A stretch of DNA of 14,535 nucleotides from Methanolacinia sp964465295 (GTDB taxonomy: Archaea; Halobacteriota; Methanomicrobia; Methanomicrobiales; Methanomicrobiaceae), in the NCBI GenBank assembly GCA_964465295.1, contig CAYXKC010000035.1, forward strand, positions 1 through 14,535, read 5' to 3'. This document shows positions 1 to 6,123 of the stretch, in pieces (the stretch's first letter is position 1; each line of letters opens with the position of its first letter). The notes under the pieces are model-generated. The model did no database searches. It was not told where the DNA came from and worked only from the letters and a program-made list of their open reading frames with translations. The position numbers and the translations under genes were made by a program.

Positions 1-383
1 ATCTTTGCAACGAGCTTCTTTCGGTCCGGATCGCTGATGAAGAATATCGCCTGCGTGATCACAACCGCATCATAGCCGCTGCCGGGGGCATCCCTCATAT
101 CCCCCTCAATAAACTCCACACCTGATAGCGCCGGCTTTGCGGATGCCTTCTTTATCATCCAGGCATCAGAATCCACACAGGTCACCTGCGCACCCGGGCA
201 TTTCGAAACGATGATCTCAGTAAGAATTCCGGTGCCTGATGCAAGTTCAAGGATCTTCTTATCGTCACTATGAATAAAATCAAGAACCGTACCGTAGAAT
301 GCCTCGTAATATGGAACGCATTTCCGGGCGATTTCATCATAATCCCCTGCCCCTGTCATAAAAGAAGAACGCCCCGACCCCAT
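1..383 (-). CDS. Class I SAM-dependent methyltransferase (partial, C-terminus beyond window)
   Basis: The first 127 residues of a Rossmann-fold methyltransferase are visible; the rest lies beyond base 1. Residues 44-54 (ILELASGTGIL) are the SAM-binding motif I. The acidic residue after strand 2 is D71 (TCVDSD), residues 94-96 (GDM) match the adenine-side loop, and 104-110 (YDAVVIT) match motif IV. The family methylates small molecules, quinone-like compounds or proteins, and nothing here fixes the substrate. The start is uncertain: ATG at 383 gives a weakly conserved-looking leader (MGSGRSSF), and the in-frame ATG at 359 (MTGAGDYDEIA) is an equally good start. Neither has a Shine-Dalgarno sequence. 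TATA-like DNA lies at 427-440. It is divergent from the small Cys-rich gene at 524. The fold is clear; the function is not. Confidence 0.85.
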   Translation of the reverse strand, partial: MGSGRSSFMTGAGDYDEIARKCVPYYEAFYGTVLDFIHSDDKKILELASGTGILTEIIVSKCPGAQVTCVDSDAWMIKKASAKPALSGVEFIEGDMRDAPGSGYDAVVITQAIFFISDPDRKKLVAK

Positions 384-417
384 ATAAAACAAACCATCGG
401 CTGCAATATTGCCAGGC

Positions 418-432
418 ATATAGTGCCTATAT
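418..432. repeat. 15-bp palindrome over the methyltransferase promoter
   Basis: ATATAG-tgc-CTATAT is a perfect inverted repeat with 6-bp arms. A second, overlapping one (AGGCA-tatag-TGCCT) covers 414-428. They overlap the downstream end of the TATA element at 427-440, a typical position for a repressor site. The sequence is AT-rich, so chance is possible. Confidence 0.35.
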
Positions 433-440
433 ATTAAAAT
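427..440 (-). promoter_or_regulatory. Probable TATA box for the methyltransferase gene
   Basis: Read on the minus strand this is TTTTAATATATAGG, a good archaeal TATA element. It would place transcription start near 400-408, a short leader before ATG 383. It is overlapped by the palindrome at 418-432. Confidence 0.5.
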
Positions 441-495
441 AGGGATTATAGCATCTATTTCGGTCAGGTTTAACTAAAAGCACACAGAATTTCAT

Positions 496-512
496 CTGCC
501 GGTCTCCGGCAG
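496..512 (+). promoter_or_regulatory. Hairpin in the leader of the 57-aa Cys-rich gene
   Basis: CTGCCGG-tct-CCGGCAG forms a perfect 7-bp GC-rich stem with a 3-nt loop, ending 11 nt before the ATG at 524. The best Shine-Dalgarno-like tetranucleotide (AGGA, 511-514) begins inside the 3' arm, so the stem could limit ribosome access. No T-run follows, so it is not a typical terminator. Confidence 0.45.
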
Positions 513-523
513 GAATATTGGAG

Positions 524-697
524 ATGAGAATACTAAGATGCGAGGTGTGCGAATGCCCATGCACTCTCAATATGCTCGAAGACAAGCCTCCCGCCTTCTG
601 CCCGGTTACAGGAGAGAAGGTCCAGTGGGTCCTGGTAAATAAGAAATGGACTCAAAGAAGAGTTGCAGAGCAGAGTGAACAAACTGTAAGAATGTAA
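524..697 (+). CDS. 57-aa cysteine-rich mini-protein, probably metal-binding
   Basis: This short ORF encodes 57 residues. Residues 5-13 (RCEVCECPC) place four cysteines close together at 6, 9, 11 and 13, and a fifth lies at 26 in FCPVTGEKVQW. The C-xx-C ... CP pattern suggests a small zinc-ribbon-like or iron-binding knuckle, with a charged tail (residues 39-57). I do not recognise the family. A bare GGAG touches the ATG and AGGA lies 9 nt upstream, so the ribosome site is not standard, and a GC-rich hairpin precedes it. It is divergent from the methyltransferase and convergent with polC. Support comes from the non-random Cys spacing and the lack of any competing gene here. Function is unknown. 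Confidence 0.6.
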   Translation: MRILRCEVCECPCTLNMLEDKPPAFCPVTGEKVQWVLVNKKWTQRRVAEQSEQTVRM

Positions 698-705
698 ATA
701 TACCT

Positions 706-741
706 CCAAAAAAACCTCTAAAAACCCTTAAAAAAGATATG
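706..741 (-). terminator. Triple oligo-T terminator of polC
   Basis: On the minus strand, directly after the polC stop, come T6, T5 and T7 runs separated by short G/A-rich spacers. Tandem oligo-T without a hairpin is the usual archaeal intrinsic terminator. It lies between polC and the convergent Cys-rich gene. Confidence 0.7.
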
Positions 742-747
742 AAGGAT

Positions 748-3700
748 TTACATAAAATCCGCAAGGCCCATCTGTTTCTCAGGCGGCTCGCCGAAGGTGG
801 AGAGGACCGCCATTGAGAGCACCTCCACCCTCTGGCGGGTATATTCCGAGACATTATAATCTTCACACATCTTCTGCGACATCTCCAGGTACTTCTTGAC
901 CGAGCCCTCGTGGACTGTCGGGATCACCTTGTTTCCGCACCTGCACTTGCCTGACAAGGGCATCCGCCTGTACTTCGAGTTGCACTTGGTGCACCGCATC
1001 GACTGTTTTGAGAAAGAATTCAGGTTACCCATAATATCGCGTATAAAATGTGTATTGAGCACCCTCTCCGCAACATCGCTCTCGTCCACAGCACGGATGA
1101 TCCTCCCGAGCTCAAGCTCGGCCTCGAGTTTGTCGGTCATCGATTTGAGCGTGTTATATGACGAGATAAGCGGTCCGGCAGAGATATCGGATGTGTCGTG
1201 GGTGAACATAATCCCTTCATACTGCCCGGGGGTTCCGAGGCGGAGGGCGACGTGATCGATCTTCTTATCGAGATCCTTCGGGTGCGTATAATCCAGTGCG
1301 GCAAGATAAAGCTCCAGAGGGTAGGAGGAACATGCATCGACGTTGTGGCACTCCCCGTCGACCTCCGCAGGATCGATCCTGCTCGTTAAAACGAGCGGTG
1401 CATCCATCGAACCCCCCCTCGTCTCGGGAAGGAAAGATTTGGAGAAATTGATAAGTCCGTCAAGCAGCAGCATCACGCAGTCCTCATCACCATCGCACTG
1501 GCCGGTGAAAATTCCGTTTGCAGGAAGGTTGTGATCCTGGTCGACTGTCAGGCAGAATACATAGTCATCTGCCGATTCGAGAATCTCGCGCCTGGCGATT
1601 CTGTCGGTAATCATTGAAGTTCCTTCAAAGACGGGAACAAAGTCACCTTCTTTCAGCTCGAGTGCCTTTATCCTCCGCTGGTAGGCGATATCGCAGACGA
1701 GCATCGTATGCTCCGGGGTTACCGTGACCGACCTTCCCCTCGCGGTCTCGAACCGGATAAGTGTAGCAGGCGATTTATGAACAGAAACCGACGTAACCCT
1801 CCTCATCCTGACAGCCCCCGAAACGTCCAGTGAATGAACCCAGAAGGTTTTTTCAGGTGTCGAATAGTAAGTCCCGACAAGATCGAAGTTCGTATCGGAG
1901 ATATCAAAATTCTCGAGAACGAACTTCCTAATCGGAAGCGTCTCCCACTTTTCGTTGTCAAAGACAGTTATCTCCGTCTCTCCCTCGAAGCAGTTTCTCC
2001 TCTTTGCGGCGTGGAAGTACGGGTGGCCGTAACCGACATGGGCCTTTGAAAAGCCGAGAAGTCTGACAAGAACCCCTGCGCTCGTATGCGGGGCAAGCCC
2101 CATGAGGAGGGTTCCGACGAGGTCCTCCCTCTTATCTGCATTATAGTAGGCGGGAAGATCGTACAGCCTCGCAAGCGTCTCGTCTACGAACTTCGAGACC
2201 TTCAACAGCCATTCCCCACAGTCGCCGGAGACAAGAATGTCCTGGCATTTAAGTTCGAGGATCTGGTCCTCTGACTCGAGGGGATTCCCGTAGACATCCT
2301 TCTCATATCCAAGCCCGATCAGCCTATCAACCGGGGTTCCAATCTCGCGGGGCCTGAAATGGGTCAGTGGAAGATCGATCATGTCATAGCGCATCGTCCC
2401 GTCCTTGAATACATAGAGCTCGTATATCGCCCGGAGAACGGCCTTTTCAAGCGGCTCGGCGCATCTCTCCTTTGACATCATCCCCTTTACGCCCTTTACA
2501 AGCTTGGGTTCCATATCTCTAATCATCCCGAGCTTCTTTAAGGCGTTGTCATACTCCTCACGGACGTCTATACGGACCTGCTGGCTGCATACGCCCTCCA
2601 TTCCGCATAACGGGCATTTACCGTCGACAATGTTCCGGCCGCATTTCGGGCATACATACTCGGGCTCGGTATGGGTCCCGCATTCGCAGATGTTTTTGAA
2701 TGTTATTTTTTTGCACGACGGGCACCTGCGCAGGCCCATCTCTGCCGTTATCATCCCGCCCTTTCTGTTCTCCTTCGACTTCGACGCCTCCTGGAACGAA
2801 CGCCTCGAACCACCCTCATTGCCGACAGGGAAGAGGCCGTGGGGAGGAGGATTCATCTTACGCTCCTTCGACTTGCCGGGCCGCCCCATCCTTCCGCCGA
2901 TCCTCGTTCCGGCCTTTGAACGCATCTTAAAGCCTGATAGATGCGATGCAGCCTCAAGTCCGTCCCTGCATTCAGGAAGGCTCTCCCGGCTCTCCCTGGC
3001 AGAGAGATTCATCGTCAGCCCGAGGCATGCGAGGAAGACGACCGGCGAATCTATGACAATCCTGCCTTCCCTGACCTTATGCGGAAGCAGCAGAATCTCG
3101 AGTCTCTCCTTAAGCGGGAAATCCCCGGGAAGGAAGAGCTTTCCACCTGAGACCTCCCCGCTACCGGCGACGGCGTCCGAGAGGGCAGCGACATCGTCGC
3201 AGGAGAGATCGTCCCAGATGTACGTATAATCCGGGTGGAGGTACTTTCCGGATACAGCCATCTCAATGGCCTCCATCTCATTCTCAGGCCGCTTCTCACC
3301 TCCTTCCAGCATCCACCACTCATGGCAGTAAGATGGAGGAATGAGATTGTGATTGTTCTCCAGGAACTCCCCGAATGAGACCATCATCTCACCGACGTCG
3401 AGGATTCTTTCAACCTGGGGGCCGAATTTCAGGGCATCCTCAATCGTATCTATCCTCAGGACGTCCCCGTTTGAAAGGCGGACGGTGGGACCCTCGATAG
3501 TGTCGACAGGGACTACACCTGCCGCCTTCCCGGGGCGCTCGACCTTCATCTGCGTCCCGACCGCAAGGAAATTTCCAAGTATATGCAGAGTTGCCGGGTT
3601 GAATCCCGCAGCCGCAAAGCCTGTATTGCGGGATCTTCCGTATCTCAGCCTGAATCCCCCGGGTTTCATGGGGTAGGAGAATACCGGCCGCCCTCCGATA

Positions 3701-4614
3701 AGATCCCTGATATACTTGTCCTTGGGTTTTAAGCAGAATTTTTCCTCCTTTTCTTCCTCATCACCGGTTGAGGTTGTTCCCCCGGATACCAGCTTGTCGA
3801 GCCATTCCCAGCCGTCCATCTTCACCTTGCGGACGACCTTCTGGATCTTCGGCGCCTTTAAGCCCATCCCCTCTGCAACGACAAGCGCCATACCACCCCT
3901 TACGGTGTTGGTCTCTATCCTTTCCAGGTTCCTGTAACCCGAGACCTCCACCCTCTCGGTCGGCTCGCCCTCGATGCACACGGGGCAGTTTCTTATTATA
4001 TACCGGAGATCGTCATCGGACGGCAGGTACTGGAGACTTACGATATTGTTGTATTTTTTTATCTCCTCCACATACCTCTCCACCTCCTCGTCCCTCGGGA
4101 CAAAGGCCGCCATGCCGAGTCCTTTTCGTACATAATCCCCTACAAGGACCGAAAGAGCCTGGGCGGTTCCTCCTGCACTTCGGATCGGCCCTGCATAGTA
4201 GATTTTCAGGTAATCTGTCCCGTCGTCGTTCCTGCCGATAGCGATCTTTCCAAGGCCCTCTGTCGGTGCCGCGACCACGCCTTCGGTGAGGAGCGCCATG
4301 GCCGTTCTTATTGCATGATCGAGTATCTCCTCAATGGTCTCCTCGCCGAACTTTTTGGCAATGAAATCGTCGCCTATCTTAAGAGCGACCTCCTCTCGGG
4401 ACATGCTCTCGCCAAGCTCCCTGAGCCTTGCAGCAACACCTTTTATTTCGAGAAGGGCCTCAACCCTGTCGGCAAGATCGTTTGCAACAGGAATTTCGAC
4501 ATCGGTTTTGGGGTCGATCCCCTTAATACGCGCCTGCCTGGCAACTCCGATTGCTGATTCAAGCTGCTCCTGGAGCGATTTAAAATAGGAATCCATCTCC
4601 GGCGAGGTCTGCAT
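748..4614 (-). CDS. polC: DNA polymerase D large (catalytic) subunit DP2, intein-containing precursor
   Basis: This is the catalytic subunit of PolD, the archaeal replicative DNA polymerase that works with the DP1 exonuclease subunit (not in this window). The precursor has 1288 residues; removing the intein (875-1039) leaves 1123, normal for DP2. Visible hallmarks are the NCPVCIEGEPTE stretch near 209, the GRMGRPGKSKERK motif near 574, Cys-rich zinc modules at 631-671 and 1208-1227, and the catalytic NCDGDED motif restored by splicing (N874 joined to C1040, with D1041 and D1043 matching the aspartates shown to be catalytic in Pyrococcus DP2). Residues 1281-1288 (QMGLADFM) fit a C-terminal PCNA-binding PIP box, with Met in the last aromatic position. 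No Shine-Dalgarno precedes ATG 4614, but a TATA element about 28 nt upstream suggests a leaderless start. M7 is an alternative start. It is divergent from thyA. Confidence 0.97.
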   Translation of the reverse strand: MQTSPEMDSYFKSLQEQLESAIGVARQARIKGIDPKTDVEIPVANDLADRVEALLEIKGVAARLRELGESMSREEVALKIGDDFIAKKFGEETIEEILDHAIRTAMALLTEGVVAAPTEGLGKIAIGRNDDGTDYLKIYYAGPIRSAGGTAQALSVLVGDYVRKGLGMAAFVPRDEEVERYVEEIKKYNNIVSLQYLPSDDDLRYIIRNCPVCIEGEPTERVEVSGYRNLERIETNTVRGGMALVVAEGMGLKAPKIQKVVRKVKMDGWEWLDKLVSGGTTSTGDEEEKEEKFCLKPKDKYIRDLIGGRPVFSYPMKPGGFRLRYGRSRNTGFAAAGFNPATLHILGNFLAVGTQMKVERPGKAAGVVPVDTIEGPTVRLSNGDVLRIDTIEDALKFGPQVERILDVGEMMVSFGEFLENNHNLIPPSYCHEWWMLEGGEKRPENEMEAIEMAVSGKYLHPDYTYIWDDLSCDDVAALSDAVAGSGEVSGGKLFLPGDFPLKERLEILLLPHKVREGRIVIDSPVVFLACLGLTMNLSARESRESLPECRDGLEAASHLSGFKMRSKAGTRIGGRMGRPGKSKERKMNPPPHGLFPVGNEGGSRRSFQEASKSKENRKGGMITAEMGLRRCPSCKKITFKNICECGTHTEPEYVCPKCGRNIVDGKCPLCGMEGVCSQQVRIDVREEYDNALKKLGMIRDMEPKLVKGVKGMMSKERCAEPLEKAVLRAIYELYVFKDGTMRYDMIDLPLTHFRPREIGTPVDRLIGLGYEKDVYGNPLESEDQILELKCQDILVSGDCGEWLLKVSKFVDETLARLYDLPAYYNADKREDLVGTLLMGLAPHTSAGVLVRLLGFSKAHVGYGHPYFHAAKRRNCFEGETEITVFDNEKWETLPIRKFVLENFDISDTNFDLVGTYYSTPEKTFWVHSLDVSGAVRMRRVTSVSVHKSPATLIRFETARGRSVTVTPEHTMLVCDIAYQRRIKALELKEGDFVPVFEGTSMITDRIARREILESADDYVFCLTVDQDHNLPANGIFTGQCDGDEDCVMLLLDGLINFSKSFLPETRGGSMDAPLVLTSRIDPAEVDGECHNVDACSSYPLELYLAALDYTHPKDLDKKIDHVALRLGTPGQYEGIMFTHDTSDISAGPLISSYNTLKSMTDKLEAELELGRIIRAVDESDVAERVLNTHFIRDIMGNLNSFSKQSMRCTKCNSKYRRMPLSGKCRCGNKVIPTVHEGSVKKYLEMSQKMCEDYNVSEYTRQRVEVLSMAVLSTFGEPPEKQMGLADFM
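1498..1992 (-). mobile_element. PolC (Pol-II type) mini-intein, 165 aa, no homing endonuclease
   Basis: DP2 residues 875-1039 interrupt the polymerase between RRN and CDGDED. Block A starts with C875 (CFEGETEITV), block B holds T966-P-E-H969 (VTVTPEHTMLV), block F is YVFCLTVDQDHN (1018-1029), and block G is NGIFTGQ followed by extein C1040. No LAGLIDADG dodecapeptides lie between B and F, so this is a splicing-only mini-intein. The C-terminal residue is Gln instead of Asn and the penultimate residue is Gly instead of His. Gln-terminated PolII inteins are known and the Pyrococcus abyssi one splices, so activity is likely but not proved by sequence. Both junction codons were checked: TGC at 1992-1990 and CAG at 1500-1498. 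Confidence 0.95.
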
Positions 4615-4638
4615 ATTCTATTATTCTGCAGGCACCGG

Positions 4639-4646
4639 TATAATCC
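4639..4646 (-). promoter_or_regulatory. Possible TATA box of polC
   Basis: GATTATAC on the minus strand is centred about 28 nt upstream of the polC ATG, which would put transcription start at or beside the start codon. It is a weak match to the consensus. Confidence 0.35.
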
Positions 4647-4698
4647 ATTTGGTAAGTTACACCAGATCAATCAGACAGTGTGAAATAGGAGCGGCCAG

Positions 4699-4711
4699 AT
4701 ATATCTTTTAA
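4699..4711 (+). promoter_or_regulatory. TATA box of thyA
   Basis: The AT-rich GATATATCTTTTA block stands about 29 nt before ATG 4733. A GGAG at 4717-4720 lies 12 nt before the ATG, further than optimal, so leaderless or short-leader initiation are both possible. Confidence 0.5.
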
Positions 4712-4732
4712 ACAAGGGAGAAGGGTTTTCAT

Positions 4733-5455
4733 ATGTTTAACGTACGTGCATTTTCACTCGGCAAGGCTCATGAGGAGGTTATCAAGACCATCCTGAAGCA
4801 CGGGAGATACCTGGTCACTGAAGATGGAGAAAAGACTATCGAACTTCCCGAACCCTTAAACATTCACGTTAAAAACCCTTTTGAGGACTATATGATAAGT
4901 CCGTTCAATATGTTCGGCGAAGGGGCGATGAACCAGTATGTGTCCGACCTCTTAAACGGGACAGAAAACGATTTCGTTTACACCTATCATGACCGTCTGT
5001 TCGATTATCCTGTAGGCGCTGAAGAGATCCACGGCGATGGCGACGGAAAAGGTATCGACCAGGTGGAATATATCGTCGAAAAGCTCAAAACAGAACCCAA
5101 CTCCCGCCGTGCAGAGGCGATAACGTGGTTCCCGGTAAAGGATACGGAATCAGCCAACCCTCCCTGCCTCCAGAGGATGCAGTGTTTCGTACGTGACGAA
5201 CTGCTGAATATGCATGTCGAGTTCAGGTCAAACGACATGCTCTCCGCACTCGGGGCGAACATGTACGCCCTTGTACACCTCCAGAAGACGATCGCAGATC
5301 GTCTCGGGGCGGGTATCGGCTGGTATTCGCACACCTCAGTCTCTGCCCATATCTATCATATAAGAGACCACGAGGAATTGATGAAATATGTAAAAGGGCT
5401 CGGGCTTGAGGCCGATCTTAAACATTACGAGTCTTCAGAGCATATAAAAATATAA
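4733..5455 (+). CDS. thyA: Thymidylate synthase, archaeal type
   Basis: It converts dUMP to dTMP by reductive methylation. The 240-residue length matches the short archaeal branch of the ThyA family. Visible catalytic features are the nucleophile C145 in ANPPCLQ, R165-S166-N167-D168 and N176 that bind dUMP, and H206/Y208 in SAHIYHIRDHE, equivalent to the nucleotide-contacting His/Tyr of the bacterial enzyme. In methanogens the methyl donor may be a methanopterin-type cofactor instead of folate; this cannot be read from the sequence. ATG 4733 is the only sensible start (MFNVRAFSLG). It is divergent from polC, with 118 bp between the two starts, and convergent with the HEAT-repeat gene 21 bp away. 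Both neighbours to the left and this gene serve DNA synthesis, but there is no shared transcript. Confidence 0.96.
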   Translation: MFNVRAFSLGKAHEEVIKTILKHGRYLVTEDGEKTIELPEPLNIHVKNPFEDYMISPFNMFGEGAMNQYVSDLLNGTENDFVYTYHDRLFDYPVGAEEIHGDGDGKGIDQVEYIVEKLKTEPNSRRAEAITWFPVKDTESANPPCLQRMQCFVRDELLNMHVEFRSNDMLSALGANMYALVHLQKTIADRLGAGIGWYSHTSVSAHIYHIRDHEELMKYVKGLGLEADLKHYESSEHIKI

Positions 5456-5476
5456 AAAAAAAATTTATTTTAAAAT
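5454..5476. terminator. Convergent oligo-A/oligo-T terminator between thyA and the HEAT gene
   Basis: An A10 run (5454-5463) gives T10 on the minus strand, just past the HEAT-gene stop. It is followed by TTTATTTT on the plus strand for thyA. Each strand thus carries T-tracts downstream of its own gene in only 21 bp. Confidence 0.7.
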
Positions 5477-5986
5477 TTATTCGCCTCTAAGGACCTTCTC
5501 CACTGCTTCAGGCTCGCTTGATCCCATCCTGTGAAGCGTCAGTATTGCGCACCTCTCCACGATATCGTCCGATAGTTCTATCAGCTCCTTCAGGGAGGCG
5601 ATTGCAGGTTCGCCGACCCGAATTAGTGCGTTTGAAGCATATCCCCGGACTACTTTATCGTCGCCCGAGAGCATCTCGATCAGGACATCGACTGCAGGTT
5701 CGCCGATAGTCCCAAGAGCGGCGGCGGCATATTTCTTTACATCTCCTGAAGGGCTCTCCTTCATTAGTTTTGCCAGCGGGCCGACAGCAGCGACCCCGAT
5801 CCTGGCAAGTGCTGATGCGGCATACCACATCGAATCTTTGTCCCCGGCTGCTTCCATGAACTCACAGAGGAGAACTGCAGCAGGCTCACCGCATCCCCCG
5901 AGAGATTCGACAGCCCCTCGTCTCTCCTGGAGATTTCCGTTCTCTATCCGGTCTATATAACATCGAATCTCCTCTTCAGTACACAT
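5477..5986 (-). CDS. HEAT-repeat (PBS-lyase-like) protein
   Basis: This 169-residue all-helical protein is built of about five tandem HEAT units, near residues 20-47, 51-77, 82-108, 112-137 and 141-166. A recurring turn (GCGEPA at 31, IGEPAV at 94, VGEPAI at 124) separates the paired helices, and YAASALARIG, YAAAALGTIG and YASNALIRVG mark successive repeats. Such proteins are scaffolds for protein-protein contacts. Some PBS-lyase-like members act on bilin or other cofactor proteins, but no catalytic function is implied here. There is no signal peptide or membrane segment, so it is cytosolic. The ATG at 5986 has a TATA element (6012-6020) about 30 nt upstream and no Shine-Dalgarno. It is divergent from ilvD, and the partner is unknown. 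Confidence 0.88.
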   Translation of the reverse strand: MCTEEEIRCYIDRIENGNLQERRGAVESLGGCGEPAAVLLCEFMEAAGDKDSMWYAASALARIGVAAVGPLAKLMKESPSGDVKKYAAAALGTIGEPAVDVLIEMLSGDDKVVRGYASNALIRVGEPAIASLKELIELSDDIVERCAILTLHRMGSSEPEAVEKVLRGE

Positions 5987-6011
5987 AATAATTCAGGTAA
6001 AACCCGATTAT

Positions 6012-6020
6012 TCTTATAGC
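6012..6020 (-). promoter_or_regulatory. TATA box of the HEAT-repeat gene
   Basis: GCTATAAGA on the minus strand is centred about 30 nt upstream of the ATG at 5986, consistent with a start of transcription at or a few bases before the start codon. Confidence 0.5.
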
Positions 6021-6081
6021 TATCAGATTTTGTTACGGGCATTACAGGTGCACCAGATCGGCATTTTTCACACTCCGGCGC

Positions 6082-6091
6082 GAATTTATTT
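6082..6091 (+). promoter_or_regulatory. Possible TATA box of ilvD
   Basis: GAATTTATTT lies about 37 nt before ATG 6124, giving a predicted leader of about 10 nt. No Shine-Dalgarno sequence precedes the ATG. The rest of the 137-bp gap to the divergent HEAT gene shows no clear operator. Confidence 0.35.
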
Positions 6092-6123
6092 CATCTCTCC
6101 ATCCATATCATTTAACGATTAAA

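Noticed and set aside
1498..1992. Homing endonuclease inside the intein
   Set aside because: Only about 40 residues lie between block B and block F, with no LAGLIDADG-like motifs, so no endonuclease domain fits.
2504..3229. Long plus-strand open frame (241 codons) opposite polC
   Set aside because: It is an antisense shadow of a well-supported DP2 coding sequence. Its product is Ser/Arg/Pro-rich, as expected from GC-biased codons, with no recognisable motif.
5599..5706. Direct DNA repeat TGCAGGTTCGCCGA (two copies)
   Set aside because: It is explained by the repeated GEPA turn of the HEAT units and is not an independent repeat.
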